A stretch of DNA of 64,000 nt. It comes from Candidatus Paraprochloron terpiosi LD05. GTDB lineage: Bacteria > Cyanobacteriota > Cyanobacteriia > Cyanobacteriales > Prochloraceae. The stretch's first letter is position 1, and the number at the start of each line of letters is the position of its first letter. The translations under genes and the position numbers were made by a program. The stretch is from positions 310,001 to 374,000 of the forward strand of contig CP073341.1 of the NCBI GenBank assembly GCA_018141785.1, read 5' to 3'. Under the pieces are notes generated by a model. That model did no database searches, was not told the origin of the DNA, and saw nothing but the letters and a program-made list of their open reading frames with translations. Below, in pieces: positions 8,929-18,429 of the stretch.

Positions 8929-9618
8929 CTATAACTGGCTTAATTTAGAAAGAGTATCTTTCAAGTCCCCAGTGAGTTGCTTTGCTCTTTGTTTGCTCGA
9001 ACCACTGCTATAGTTTGCTACATTGAGAGGGGAACCAATATCTAGACAGATATCCGTTCCCCAGGTAGGATAAGGTTTTGAATAATTAATGCTAACTGGC
9101 AGTATTTTCATATCTATTTCTTGGGAGTTTACAGAGAGAGCAATACGAGCAAGACCTTCTTTGAGAGGATGAACAGCCCTATCGCGATAGATACCTCCTT
9201 CAGGAAAGATAACCAGCATTTCTCCTTGGGTTAACAATTCGACGCTATAACGGAAACTGCTAATTCCCAGACGTTCCAGATCCACGGGAAAGCCCCCGAG
9301 ACGCTTCACTAACCAACCTTGAAAACCTTTCATCTCATAAGCAGAAACCATAAAGCGCAAATCACGACCACTCACCAACCTTCCCATAGCCAAGGAGACG
9401 ATGATAGCATCCCAACGAGAGCGATGAGTGGGAGCAATAATAACAGAACTGGTGGTGGGAATATTTTCCTTTCCTTTAATTTGGATAGAACCGAAGTATA
9501 AAGATAAGAGGGCATATTTAGCGATGGGATAAAGGGGAGCAATGAACCAGCTCCAAATCCGGTAAGTCTCAGAAAAGTTGTGAGAGGTTTTGATATTATT
9601 AACCAAAGGGATCAACAT
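8929..9618 (-). CDS. plsC: 1-acyl-sn-glycerol-3-phosphate acyltransferase (PlsC family)
   Basis: A 229-residue membrane-associated acyltransferase that should add the second acyl chain to lysophosphatidate, making phosphatidic acid for membrane lipids. It has the family blocks: APTHRSRWDAI (the HX4D catalytic motif) near residue 65, a GGFPVDLER glycine/arginine block, and FPEGGIYRDR, which binds the phosphate. Length is typical. It lies 44 bases downstream of tadA on the same strand, so the two may be cotranscribed with the response regulator. The assignment among PlsC paralogues is not certain. Confidence 0.87.
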   Translation of the reverse strand: MLIPLVNNIKTSHNFSETYRIWSWFIAPLYPIAKYALLSLYFGSIQIKGKENIPTTSSVIIAPTHRSRWDAIIVSLAMGRLVSGRDLRFMVSAYEMKGFQGWLVKRLGGFPVDLERLGISSFRYSVELLTQGEMLVIFPEGGIYRDRAVHPLKEGLARIALSVNSQEIDMKILPVSINYSKPYPTWGTDICLDIGSPLNVANYSSGSSKQRAKQLTGDLKDTLSKLSQL

Positions 9619-9662
9619 CAGGTTCTAGCTTTAGAAGATTACTTTACCATCTCCTTTCTCAC

Positions 9663-10133
9663 TTATTTCACCGTCGCGCGTCGTTGAGCAAACCAGGATT
9701 GTAACAGAGAGCGACAAGCAGATTCTCTGATACCAGCGAGTACGGCGAGACGATGATTGGAAAGTGCGCTATCGGGGAGATTTGCAACAGTGCGAATGGC
9801 ACCAGTTTTAGGATCAGAAGCACCATAAACGAGCAAACCAATCCTGGCTTGAATAATTGCCCCAGCGCACATGGGACAAGGTTCGAGAGTGACGTAGAGA
9901 GTACAGCGATCCAGATGCCAATTTTTTTTAGCTAGTCCCGCTTTACGAAGGGCGAGAATTTCCGCGTGGGCAGTGGGATCCCCATCCCGCTCTTTGCGAT
10001 TAGATGAGGAGGCAATTAAATTACCCAACTCATCCACCACTAGAGCACCTACGGGTACGTCTCCCTCTTCCCCAGCTTTTTGAGCTATTGTGAGAGCAAG
10101 TTCCATCCATTGATGATGAGAGCGATCAGACAT
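9663..10133 (-). CDS. tadA: tRNA(Arg) adenosine-34 deaminase
   Basis: TadA converts A34 to inosine in tRNA-Arg(ACG). The zinc-dependent deaminase motifs are complete: TAHAEILAL (His ligand plus catalytic Glu) and LEPCPMCAGA (two Cys ligands), with GDVPVGALVVD before them. I prefer ATG 10133 (MSDRSHHQWMELAL), because the family usually begins just before a QWM segment. A GTG at 10166 would overlap the stop of the upstream response regulator by four bases, which suggests translational coupling and is the alternative start. Confidence 0.93.
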   Translation of the reverse strand: MSDRSHHQWMELALTIAQKAGEEGDVPVGALVVDELGNLIASSSNRKERDGDPTAHAEILALRKAGLAKKNWHLDRCTLYVTLEPCPMCAGAIIQARIGLLVYGASDPKTGAIRTVANLPDSALSNHRLAVLAGIRESACRSLLQSWFAQRRATVK

Positions 10134-10162
10134 TTTCCGATAGATTTTAGTTGAGCATTTGC

Positions 10163-10841
10163 TCACCTATGATGGAGCATGTTAAACTGGGACAGTAAAG
10201 TAATATTATCCGGTGTGAGTATTTTTTTCAACTCCGATAACTGATTGAGGATACTGATTTGGCGATTAAACTCGTCCTGCAAAATATCTAAATAGCGCTG
10301 GCGCAATTCTGGAGACTCAACTTGAGTGAGAATTGTAATCGTCAGCTTAATATTAGCTAAAAAACGGCGCATTTCCAGCTCGAAGTTTTCTAACAAACCA
10401 TCTTTAGTCTCGATAAAGTTATGCAATCTATCCAGTTCGGCTGATAGACTTTTAATCCGTTTTTGCAGAGGTTCTTGTTTTTTCAATTTCCCTCGAATTG
10501 CTGCGAATAAATCCTCAGGCTCGAAAGGCTTAATGAAGTAGTCATCTGCCCCCAATTCTATCCCAACGGCGGCGATCTTCCTTTTCCCCCTTCACTGTCA
10601 AAAAAATGAAGGGAATGAGAGCAGTTTCCGGATCTGCCTGTAGTTTATTGAAAACTCCATAACCATCTAGTTCTGGCATGAGAATATCACAGACAATCAA
10701 ATCGAGATTATTTTGCTGCGCTAATTGTAAGCCAATTAGACCGTTTTCAGCATCTAGTGCTTGAAAATTTTCTTCCCTGAGAAAGTGGACAATGTTATTC
10801 GGAACACTTAATTCGTCTTCAATGACTAAAATTTTATTCAT
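10163..10841 (-). pseudogene. response regulator with C-terminal coiled coil, frameshifted
   Basis: The receiver domain starts at ATG 10841: KILVIEDELS, phospho-acceptor Asp in LDLIVCDILMPELDG, and FIFLTVKGEKEDRRR. There the frame breaks; the remainder, ELGADDYFIKPFEPEDL, is in the next frame. Removing one A from the plus-strand AA at 10565-10566 restores RRRGIELGADDY exactly. After the receiver come about 110 residues that look coiled-coil and helical (LFAAIRGKLKKQEPLQKRI) with no DNA-binding domain. It precedes tadA with a four-base overlap. Either a real single-base insertion or a sequencing error. Confidence 0.8.
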
Positions 10842-11306
10842 ATTTTTTACCTAGGTACTCGATTGAATGGAAAAGATACTTCAGAGAAAAAAATGCTTTA
10901 TACTTAATAATACCCTAATTATTTAATTTTGACTTTTATTTAAAGAAAAGATATTATGAAAAATTTACATGGCGAGTATATTTATTTAAGTGGACCAGTT
11001 GACATTGCTTGCCTCCTCTAAGGCTTGAAACAGTTGCCACGTAACATTTGCAGGCTTATAGTCTGGGTTATTGGTGTGGGCTTTTGGGTGTTTGAACTGC
11101 CCCCTGTTCCTGTTTAACAGTATTGTAACGTAATTAAATTTACTTAGAGTGGTGACCCGCGAAGCGGATCCGCTTTGCAGTGCGCACTTAATATTATAAT
11201 TACAAACAGGCTCGGATTGGGCCCCCTGTCTGATATACTTTTCACACTCAGCCGGCTAATATGCAGGCCTGTATCAACATAATAAACAATTGGGAGTAAA
11301 CTAAGA
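10842..11306. other. intergenic region upstream of glpX, with a small palindrome
   Basis: A 465-base gap between divergent genes, expected to contain the glpX promoter. A near-palindrome centred on 11168 (GCGAAGCG GATC CGCTTTGC) resembles REP-like elements. I see no coding frame or tRNA. Confidence 0.4.
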
Positions 11307-12344
11307 GTGGAGAGTACCCTCGGTTTAGAAATCATTGAAGTCGTCGAACAAGCAGCGATCGCCTCTGCCAAGTGGATGGGTAAAGGGGAAAAAAACATCG
11401 CTGACCAAGTGGCTGTGGAAGCCATGCGGGAACGGATGAACAAAATCTACATGCGGGGACGGATTGTCATTGGGGAAGGAGAACGAGACGATGCTCCCAT
11501 GCTCTATATTGGGGAGGAAGTGGGTATCTGTACCCAGGAGAATGCCCATCAATATTGCAATCCGGACGAGTTGCTGGAAATCGATATTGCCGTTGATCCC
11601 TGCGAAGGAACCAACTTAGTCGCTTACGGGCAAAATGGCTCTATGGCAGTGTTGGCAATCTCTGAGAAAGGAGGTTTATTCGCCGCCCCGGATTTCTACA
11701 TGAAAAAGTTAGCAGCCCCACCCCAGGCTAAGAACCATGTAGATATTAACAAGTCCGCAACGGAAAATCTCCAAATTCTCTCAGACTGTCTGGAAAGGTC
11801 TATTGATGAATTGGTAGTGGTAGTCATGGATCGCTCCCGTCATAAGGACTTGATTCAGGAAATTCGGTCCGCAGGAGCCAGGGTGCGGCTAATTAGTGAC
11901 GGAGATGTTTCCGCCGCTATTTCTTGTGCCTTTGCCGGAACTAATATCCACGCCCTTATGGGTATTGGAGCTGCCCCAGAAGGGGTTATTTCCGCAGCCG
12001 CTATGCGTTGCTTAGGAGGTCATTTCCAGGGACAGTTAATCTACGATCCCGCCATTGTGAAAACTGGTTTGATTGGGGAAAGCAAAGAAAGCAACATTGC
12101 CCGACTGGAAGAAATGGGGATTAAAAATCCCGATAAGGTTTACAATGCCCACGAATTGGCTGGCGGCGAAACAGTTCTCTTTGCTGCTTGTGGTATTACC
12201 CCCGGAACTCTCATGAATGGGGTACGCTTATTCCATGGTGGTGCCAGAACCCAAAGTTTGGTTATTTCTTCCCAGTCCATGACTGCACGCTTTGTGGATA
12301 CGATCCACATGTTTGACAAACCGAAATATCTGCAACTGAAATAG
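11307..12344 (+). CDS. glpX: class II fructose-1,6-/sedoheptulose-1,7-bisphosphatase
   Basis: The cyanobacterial dual-function phosphatase of the Calvin cycle and gluconeogenesis. Start is GTG 11307; the first residues [20 protein letters not shown] are strongly conserved. Metal and substrate motifs: [11 protein letters not shown] near 55, [12 protein letters not shown] near 97, [12 protein letters not shown] near 172, [20 protein letters not shown] near 220. Length 345 is standard. It is followed by a hairpin and then hemA on the same strand. Redox or AMP control cannot be judged from sequence. Confidence 0.96.
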   Translation: MESTLGLEIIEVVEQAAIASAKWMGKGEKNIADQVAVEAMRERMNKIYMRGRIVIGEGERDDAPMLYIGEEVGICTQENAHQYCNPDELLEIDIAVDPCEGTNLVAYGQNGSMAVLAISEKGGLFAAPDFYMKKLAAPPQAKNHVDINKSATENLQILSDCLERSIDELVVVVMDRSRHKDLIQEIRSAGARVRLISDGDVSAAISCAFAGTNIHALMGIGAAPEGVISAAAMRCLGGHFQGQLIYDPAIVKTGLIGESKESNIARLEEMGIKNPDKVYNAHELAGGETVLFAACGITPGTLMNGVRLFHGGARTQSLVISSQSMTARFVDTIHMFDKPKYLQLK

Positions 12345-12357
12345 AGCAAACTCTTTG

Positions 12358-12386
12358 TGTAGGGGCAGGGTATTCCCACTCCTACA
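12358..12386. repeat. GTAGGGGCA hairpin repeat, copy 2
   Basis: TGTAGG (12358-12363) pairs with CCTACA (12381-12386), with an inner GGG/CCC pairing, between glpX and hemA. It belongs to the same family as the element at 18944 and may separate the two transcripts. Confidence 0.6.
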
Positions 12387-12413
12387 TATATTGTAAAAAT
12401 TTGGAAATAACAG

Positions 12414-13700
12414 ATGAAAATAGCAGTTGTTGGACTTTCTCACAAGAGTGCTAGTGTAGAAATTAGGGAAAAGCTGAGTATTCCAGAAGCAGACTTAGAA
12501 GGAGCTATTGGTAAATTACACAGCTATCCTCATATTGAAGAAGTAGTAGTAATCAGCACTTGTAACCGCCTGGAAATTTATGCAGTAACCAAAGAAACAG
12601 AACGGGGAGTGGGAGAAATCATCCAGTTTCTTTCCCAACGCAGTCAAATACCATTACACCAATTACAACGCCATTTATTTATCCTCCTTCACCAGGATGC
12701 TTTGCGCCATTTAATGCGCGTAGCCGCTGGTTTAGAAAGTTTAGTTCTGGGGGAAGGGCAAATTCTCGCCCAAGTTAAAACCGCTCACAAACTAGCACAA
12801 AAATACAAAGGATTAGGAAGATTGCTCGATCGCCTATTTAAACAAGCAATTACCGCAGGTAAACGAGTTCGTACCGAAACCAATATCGGTACTGGTGCTG
12901 TTTCCATTAGTTCCGCAGCAGTGGAATTAGCCCAAATGAAAGTAGAAGACTTAACTACCCAGCAAGTAGCGGTTATTGGTGCTGGGAAAATGGCTCGTTT
13001 ATTAGTGCAGCATTTATTAGCTAAAGGAGCCAAGAATATTTCCATCGTCAATCGCTCCCAAAGAAGGGCACAGGAGTTAGTAGGGCAGTTTCCCAATGCC
13101 AATTTGCCAACCTATCCTCTCGCGGACATGATGAAGGTTATTGCTGCCTCTGATTTAGTCTTTACCAGCACTGGAGCCACCCAACCAATTTTGAATCGCC
13201 AGAAATTAGCAGAAAGCTTATCACAGTCCCAGTCTTTAATGTTATTGGATATTTCTGTCCCCCGAAATGTAGCCGGAGATGTTATGGAATTGGACAATGT
13301 TCAAGCTTATAATGTAGACGACTTGAAGGAAGTAGTGGCTGCAAATCAGGAAAGTCGGCGCCAAATGGCACGGCGCGCTGAAGCACTGTTGGAAGAGGAA
13401 GTATCGGGGTATATGTTGTGGTGGCGAAGTTTGGAAACTGTCCCTACTATTAGTTCTCTACGGAACAAAATCGAGAACATTCGCTCACAAGAATTAGAAA
13501 AAGCCTTGTCTCGTCTGGGTAAAGAATTTGCAGACAAACATCAAGATACTATTGAAGCCCTCAGTCGAGGTATTGTTAATAAAATACTTCACGAACCTAT
13601 GGTACAATTGCGGGCGCAACAGGATATAGAAGCCCGTCGTCGCTGCCTGAAATCCCTGGAGGAACTCTTTAATTTGGATGTGGGGCAACAGTATAGCTGA
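12414..13700 (+). CDS. hemA: glutamyl-tRNA reductase
   Basis: HemA reduces glutamyl-tRNA to glutamate-1-semialdehyde, the first step of tetrapyrrole (chlorophyll, haem, bilin) synthesis. Catalytic domain: [14 protein letters not shown] with the nucleophilic Cys near residue 50. NADPH domain: [20 protein letters not shown] near 190. C-terminal dimerisation helices follow (about 320-428). Also diagnostic: [19 protein letters not shown]. Length 428 is typical. It probably forms its own unit after the hairpin. Confidence 0.97.
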   Translation: MKIAVVGLSHKSASVEIREKLSIPEADLEGAIGKLHSYPHIEEVVVISTCNRLEIYAVTKETERGVGEIIQFLSQRSQIPLHQLQRHLFILLHQDALRHLMRVAAGLESLVLGEGQILAQVKTAHKLAQKYKGLGRLLDRLFKQAITAGKRVRTETNIGTGAVSISSAAVELAQMKVEDLTTQQVAVIGAGKMARLLVQHLLAKGAKNISIVNRSQRRAQELVGQFPNANLPTYPLADMMKVIAASDLVFTSTGATQPILNRQKLAESLSQSQSLMLLDISVPRNVAGDVMELDNVQAYNVDDLKEVVAANQESRRQMARRAEALLEEEVSGYMLWWRSLETVPTISSLRNKIENIRSQELEKALSRLGKEFADKHQDTIEALSRGIVNKILHEPMVQLRAQQDIEARRRCLKSLEELFNLDVGQQYS

Positions 13701-13768
13701 TTTGACATCAGTATAATTGACCAAAATAGCAGCTTTGTTGTACTCTAACGTTCCAGTGGGTTGGTGCT

Positions 13769-13793
13769 GTTGGGTTTCGTTCCTCAACCCAAC
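13769..13793. repeat. GTTGGGTT hairpin repeat, copy 1
   Basis: GTTGGGTT (13769-13776) and AACCCAAC (13786-13793) form a perfect eight-base-pair stem with a nine-base loop. An inverted-orientation copy lies at 37696-37723 with a different loop. Such hairpins are frequent between cyanobacterial genes. Confidence 0.75.
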
Positions 13794-13876
13794 CTACAGT
13801 TGCTGATTAACTTCATAATTCTTAACAAAAAAGGATTGCACAAAGTATATTGAGATTGGTTGAACGATGATTTCTG

Positions 13877-15463
13877 ATGGACGAATTAGATTATTCAATC
13901 CAAGAATACTGTTGCTCTGCTGGGTTAAATTCTTCAATACCTTTCCCTAACTACCAATTCGGGGCCGAAGAACAACTGCGTCCCGTTCGATTGTCTGCGG
14001 GTCAGTTACTCTCCGAACCATTAACAATAGAACCAATTGAAGTAAGGGAAGTTATCCGAGATGAATTAACCATTATCCCAGTCAGTTGGGAAAATAACAA
14101 CCCGCCACCGTTGGATATGGCGGATCCATTTGTCCATGCTATAAATCCACAGTCACCGGATCCCCTTGACATTGCATTGTCAGAAGCAGCATCTTTTGCT
14201 CTTGCTAGTCTGAGTAAGTTAAGGTATAACTCAGAGGGAATTGCTAACCTAAAAAAAGTTATTAGTAAGGATTGGAACGCTGATAGGGTACATCCCTTGA
14301 TTGAGGAGTTGGTTGCTGGGGATGGTTTGCCCACAATTGAGATTTGGTCTCTGGTTCAGCTGAAGGCTGATGGAGCTTTTAGCATAGATACAAATACTAT
14401 CTATTTAGCAGATAAGTTTGTAAAGAATAACATAAATAATACAGAGGCGATCGCTGAGGTTATAATTGAAGAGGCGGGTCATTATTTAGACTCCTTGCTC
14501 AATCCTACAGCTGATACTCCAGGGGATGAAGGAGCGATTTTTGCAGCGGTTGTGCTGGGTTATCCCTTAAACGAGCAGGAACTTTTAGCGCTAAAAGCAG
14601 AAAATGATATTACAACTGTAACCCTAAATGGGGAAACTATCCAGATTGAGCAATCGTCAGAGCAGTCAGATTTGGTAGTATCCGAGGTGGATATTACTCC
14701 AAAAACAGTAACTTGGGGGGAAAGTGCTCAGTTAACATGGACAGTAACGAATCAGGGTTCCGGAACTGCTCTGAGTAACTGGTACGATGGGATTTACCTG
14801 TCTTCGGATCCAGTATTTGATAGTGGAGACACCTTTGTATCTAATCGTCGGATTGGAAGTTCCTCTTCTTTAGCTTCTGGGGAAAGTTACACCGCTTCTA
14901 CAATAGTTACCATTCCTCGTGGAAGTGGAATTACTGGGAAACCTTATCTGCTGGTAGTTGCGGATTATTACCAGAATTACGCGAAGGAGAGTGATGAATC
15001 CAATAATGCTACAGCTGCTTCCACTTTGATAACTCATCCTGATTTGGTGGTTACCGAGGTAAATATACCAGAGGGGGTAAGTTGGGGACAATCAGGAGTT
15101 GAGGTATCATGGGAGGTAACGAATCAGGGTACGGGAACTGCTCTAACTAACTGGTACGATGGGATTTACCTTTCCAGTGATCCAGTATTTGATAGTGGAG
15201 ACACCTTTGTATCTAATCGTCGGATTGAAAGTTCCTCTTCTTTAGGGAGTGGGGAAAGTTATACAGCATCTCTTACAGTTACCATTCCTCGTGGAAGTGG
15301 AATTACTGGAAAACCTTATCTATTGGTAGTTGCGGATTATTACCAGAATTTAGAGAAGGAAAGTGATGAATCCAATAATGCTACCGCTGCTTCCACTTTG
15401 ATAACTCATTCTGATTTGGTAGTAACCTCTGTAAATATACCCGAAGGTGTAAGTTGGGGGTAA
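13877..15463 (+). CDS. CARDB-repeat protein, truncated by nonsense codon
   Basis: The 528-residue frame has an unusual N-terminal part (1-260), including AIAEVIIEEAGHYLDSLL, a metallopeptidase-like EExGH segment found in other cyanobacterial repeat proteins, followed by PGDEGAIFAAVV. Then come near-identical CARDB-type repeats of about 125 residues (SDLVVSEVDITPKTVTWGES, YDGIYLSSDPVFDSGDTFVS). The third repeat stops at TAA 15461-15463. The equivalent codon of repeat 2 (15089-15091) is CAA, so this is a direct CAA to TAA change. No signal peptide is seen. Probably a surface or secreted adhesin-like protein. It would be longer if intact. Confidence 0.75.
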   Translation: MDELDYSIQEYCCSAGLNSSIPFPNYQFGAEEQLRPVRLSAGQLLSEPLTIEPIEVREVIRDELTIIPVSWENNNPPPLDMADPFVHAINPQSPDPLDIALSEAASFALASLSKLRYNSEGIANLKKVISKDWNADRVHPLIEELVAGDGLPTIEIWSLVQLKADGAFSIDTNTIYLADKFVKNNINNTEAIAEVIIEEAGHYLDSLLNPTADTPGDEGAIFAAVVLGYPLNEQELLALKAENDITTVTLNGETIQIEQSSEQSDLVVSEVDITPKTVTWGESAQLTWTVTNQGSGTALSNWYDGIYLSSDPVFDSGDTFVSNRRIGSSSSLASGESYTASTIVTIPRGSGITGKPYLLVVADYYQNYAKESDESNNATAASTLITHPDLVVTEVNIPEGVSWGQSGVEVSWEVTNQGTGTALTNWYDGIYLSSDPVFDSGDTFVSNRRIESSSSLGSGESYTASLTVTIPRGSGITGKPYLLVVADYYQNLEKESDESNNATAASTLITHSDLVVTSVNIPEGVSWG

Positions 15464-15577
15464 TCAGGAGTTGAGGTATCATGGGAGGTGACGAATCGGG
15501 GTACGGGAACTGCTCTAACTAACTGGTACGATGGGATTTACCTCTCCAGTGATCCAGTATTTGATAGTGGAGACTGA
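15464..15577 (+). pseudogene. remainder of third CARDB repeat beyond the nonsense codon
   Basis: After the TAA the same frame continues with high identity to the earlier repeats (VEVSWEVTNRGTGTALTNWY, then DGIYLSSDPVFDSGD). Identity ends abruptly at about 15574; where the repeats read ACCTTTGTATCT this copy reads TGAAAAAAATAA. That marks a deletion or recombination junction. Confidence 0.75.
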
Positions 15578-15801
15578 AAAAAATAAATAGTAACTACAAG
15601 GTACCAGGAGATAAAATTGTTATCCGCGATGAATACACGATTACAAATAATTACGGCTGGATATTCTCATATCAATCTCAATTAGCTTTAGAAGGAAGTT
15701 TTAGACACAGACTTGTTGGTAATCTACCTATATTTGTTTCTAGAAAAGATGGATCAATTCATTACCTTCCACACGACATGTCAATTGAAGAAATTCTTTA
15801 A
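15574..15801 (+). pseudogene. 5'-truncated Imm35/YrhB-like immunity gene
   Basis: A frame running into TAA 15799-15801 reads KVPGDKIVIRDEYTITNNYG, then WIFSYQSQLALEGSF, then LVGNLPIFVSRKDGSIHYLP and ends SIEEIL. This matches the Imm35/YrhB immunity-type domain: charge, EYTI, GWIF, a NLPIFV strand, DGSI, IEE. No start codon exists in frame before it; the frame begins at the CARDB junction, so the gene has lost its 5' end. Imm35 proteins neutralise secreted polymorphic toxins. The call is by eye. Confidence 0.5.
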
Positions 15802-15994
15802 ACATTAAACATTAAACATAGTGAGAGCAAGCCTACTAGTAGTGCTTGGCTACAGGGGGCTTAACAGATAAATTCAACGAGCTAATTTATGGGCGTCTTG
15901 CCACCTGCAATCATGGAGATACTTGGGCACTTTCTGAGTTTGTTATTATCGGATGTGATCTGATTATTAAATGTAGGTTGGGCCCATGGTGACA

Positions 15995-16990
15995 TCAATG
16001 GAATTGCACCTCATTGACACAACCATTCCCAGCGCCAAAATCCCTAATATTTGCTAAAGTAGTTTCGGCGATATTTTCCAGAGCAGTGTCGGTAAAGAAA
16101 GCTTGATGACCTGTAATAACTACATTGGGGAAGGTTAGTAACCGTTGAAAGACATCATCCTGAACCACTGCTGTGGATAAATCTTCAAAGAATAAATTGG
16201 ATTCTCCTTCGTAAACGTCTAAACCGAGATAGCCAATTTTACCAGACTTCAAAGCGGCGATCGCCGCAGTTGCATTCAGTAATGGACCCCTGCTAGTATT
16301 AATTAGCATGACCCCCTGTTTCATCATTCCTAAAGCTTGTGCATCGATAAGATGATGAGTTTCTGGAGTCAGGGGACAGTGGAGTGTGATAATATCCGCA
16401 GCAGGGTATAATTCTGGTAGTTGGACGTATTTAACTCCCAATTCTTGGCAATGGGGGTTAGGATATAAATCATAGGCGAGTAACTTACAACCAAAACCGT
16501 GGAGAATGTTGGCTACGATCGCCCCTATTTTACCTGTACCGATAATACCCACAGTTTTGCCATACAAGTCAAATCCCAACAGTCCCTCTAAGGAGAAATT
16601 GTCTTCTCGTACCCGCTGATAAGCGCGGTGGAGCTTGCGATTTAGGGTTAAAATAAGCCCGATTGCATGTTCAGCCACTGCATAGGGGGAATAGGCTGGA
16701 ACCCGCACTACAGTTATACCCAATTCCTTTGCTGTTTGCAAGTCTATCTGGTTATAACCAGCGCAGCGCAAAGCAATTAAACGGGTTCCATTCTCAGCGA
16801 GGGCTTTTAAAACAGTACCATCTCCTTGATCGTTGACAAACAAGCAGACTGCTGGGAATCCTGTTGCTAAAATTGTGGTGGTGGGAGTGAGACGAGGCTC
16901 GAAAAACACCAGTTCGTGGTTATAATTGCGATTCGCTGCTTCCAGGAACTTCTGGTCATAGGATTTGCTGCTAAAAACTGCTACTTTCAT
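15995..16990 (-). CDS. ldhA: D-lactate dehydrogenase / 2-hydroxyacid dehydrogenase
   Basis: A 331-residue D-isomer-specific 2-hydroxyacid dehydrogenase, most like fermentative D-lactate dehydrogenase: pyruvate + NADH to D-lactate. Visible: LIALRCAGYNQIDL (substrate Arg/Gly block), the NAD-binding TVGIIGTGKIGAIVA near 147, HCPLTPETHHLI, MLINTSRGPLLN with the catalytic Arg, and VVITGHQAFFT, which contains the catalytic His. No HTH or ACT domain. It stands alone between repeats. Confidence 0.88.
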   Translation of the reverse strand: MKVAVFSSKSYDQKFLEAANRNYNHELVFFEPRLTPTTTILATGFPAVCLFVNDQGDGTVLKALAENGTRLIALRCAGYNQIDLQTAKELGITVVRVPAYSPYAVAEHAIGLILTLNRKLHRAYQRVREDNFSLEGLLGFDLYGKTVGIIGTGKIGAIVANILHGFGCKLLAYDLYPNPHCQELGVKYVQLPELYPAADIITLHCPLTPETHHLIDAQALGMMKQGVMLINTSRGPLLNATAAIAALKSGKIGYLGLDVYEGESNLFFEDLSTAVVQDDVFQRLLTFPNVVITGHQAFFTDTALENIAETTLANIRDFGAGNGCVNEVQFH

Positions 16991-17089
16991 TATTAAAAAT
17001 AATTATATTATGTTATACTTATTAACAATTCAGGATAATTTTCAATAATCCTTCTTTTCCAGGATAAGGGCGCAAGGATGGTGGCGCCC

Positions 17090-17116
17090 CTCTGCGCTCT
17101 CTGCGTCTCTGCGGTT
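17090..17116. repeat. period-8 dispersed repeat, copy 2
   Basis: CTCTGCGCTCTCTGCGTCTCTGC-type text shortly after the PDH E2 stop (17133, minus strand); same family as 3892-3924. Confidence 0.7.
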
Positions 17117-17132
17117 TATTTATGATTATGCA

Positions 17133-18410
17133 TCAAAGAGTCAAGGAATGAGGTTCCGTTTGGATTAATTTAGCTAAATCTCGCAAGAAAGCAGCAGCCT
17201 CAGCCCCATAAATAACCCGGTGATCGCAGGTAATATTGACCTTCATTTGACGTTGTATCCCAATGAGTCCTTCTGCACTTGCTATAGGTTGGGGGTTGGA
17301 AGCGCCAATGGCGAGAATCGAACCTGTGCCTGGTGGTAAGATGGCATCGAAGCTATCCACCCCAAACATACCTAAATTGGAAATGGTAAAGGTTCCACTA
17401 TTGTATTCTTCCGGTTGCAGTTGCTTGGTTCGTGCTCTGGCTACCAAATCTTTCCATTGACGGGATAGGGAATAAATATCTAGTTGATCTGCGTGCTGCA
17501 ATACTGGCGTTATCAGTCCACCGCCGGGCATTGCTACCGCTACAGCAATATTAATAGCCCCTAGATTAACAATTCCCGATTCTGTATAACTGCTATTGAG
17601 CAGGGGATGGTTAGTAAGGGTGATAGCTACTGCTTTGGCTAGCAGTGCGGTCATGGTTACCCCTTTAGACTTGATTTGCTTGTAAAGCTTGTCCAGGGCA
17701 TCCGTAATTATAGTATAGGCTACGTGGTAGGTGGGCACTTGTAAGCTGGCTACCATATTCCGTACCACTGCCTGTTGTAGGGTATTGAGGGGTACGGTGG
17801 TTCCCCTGGGAGATGCCTTAGGGGTTGGTGCGATCGCGGGTGCCGTGGCAATTTGGACTGCAACAGGAGTGGGGGTAGGAACTTTACCAGCTGCTTGTTC
17901 TACGTCAGCTCCCACAATACGTCCGTGGGAACCACTTCCTTGAAGGGTTTTCAAATCCACCTTCAACTGTTTAGCCAGTTTTCGAGCCCGGGGGGAAACC
18001 ATGATCCGTCCATTGCCATTTTGGGCTGTGGTTGTGGTTAGAACTGGGGTTTCTACTGCTACTGCTGGGGTTGGGGCTGGGGCTGGGGCCAGGGCTGAGG
18101 CTGTGGTGGTAGCTGGTTGTGTACTTTGCTCACTAGACACTGGTTGCTGTTTAGCCTGTTGGATTTCTGCTTCAGTTTCCGCTATTAGGGCAATGGGTGC
18201 TCCTACCGGTGCAGTGTGTCCTGCTTCTACCAGAATAGTAGCCAAATAGCCTTCATGGAAAGATTCAACGTCCATGTCAGCTTTGTCCGATTCTACCACC
18301 ACCACGGTTTCCCCTTTTTCCACCTTGTCTCCTGGGGACTTAGTCCAAGAGACAATCTTCCCTTCAGTCATAGTGGAACTCAGAGCAGGCATGAAAATAT
18401 CTTGAATCAT
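17133..18410 (-). CDS. pdhC: pyruvate dehydrogenase E2 (dihydrolipoamide acetyltransferase)
   Basis: E2 transfers the acetyl group from E1 to CoA within the pyruvate dehydrogenase complex. One lipoyl domain (1-80) has the lipoylated Lys in VESDKADMDVES. A Pro/Ala/Thr-rich flexible linker follows (about 85-135), then the E1/E3-binding domain (MVSPRARKLAKQLKVDLKTL, ending GRIVGADVEQ), and the catalytic domain. The active-site block is CDHRVIYGAEAAAFLRDL, with Tyr where many E2s have Asp; plastid and cyanobacterial E2s share this. YlqD lies 19 bases upstream, so they are probably cotranscribed. Confidence 0.94.
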   Translation of the reverse strand: MIQDIFMPALSSTMTEGKIVSWTKSPGDKVEKGETVVVVESDKADMDVESFHEGYLATILVEAGHTAPVGAPIALIAETEAEIQQAKQQPVSSEQSTQPATTTASALAPAPAPTPAVAVETPVLTTTTAQNGNGRIMVSPRARKLAKQLKVDLKTLQGSGSHGRIVGADVEQAAGKVPTPTPVAVQIATAPAIAPTPKASPRGTTVPLNTLQQAVVRNMVASLQVPTYHVAYTIITDALDKLYKQIKSKGVTMTALLAKAVAITLTNHPLLNSSYTESGIVNLGAINIAVAVAMPGGGLITPVLQHADQLDIYSLSRQWKDLVARARTKQLQPEEYNSGTFTISNLGMFGVDSFDAILPPGTGSILAIGASNPQPIASAEGLIGIQRQMKVNITCDHRVIYGAEAAAFLRDLAKLIQTEPHSLTL

Positions 18411-18429
18411 CGCAAAAATCTCCCCCGAA

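Noticed and set aside
11144..11443. Minus-strand frame at the glpX start
   Set aside because: Overlaps conserved glpX coding sequence on the other strand and shows no family motif.
15802..15994. Possible transposase or small gene fragment after the Imm35 relic
   Set aside because: Frames are short and no motif is recognisable on either strand.
17281..17330. tRNA-like GTTCGATTC text on the minus strand
   Set aside because: Lies inside the E2 catalytic domain; no acceptor stem or anticodon arm can be built.
17731..18249. Plus-strand open frames opposite the PDH E2 gene
   Set aside because: Antisense of the Pro/Ala/Thr linker; no motif, and E2 is complete on the minus strand.
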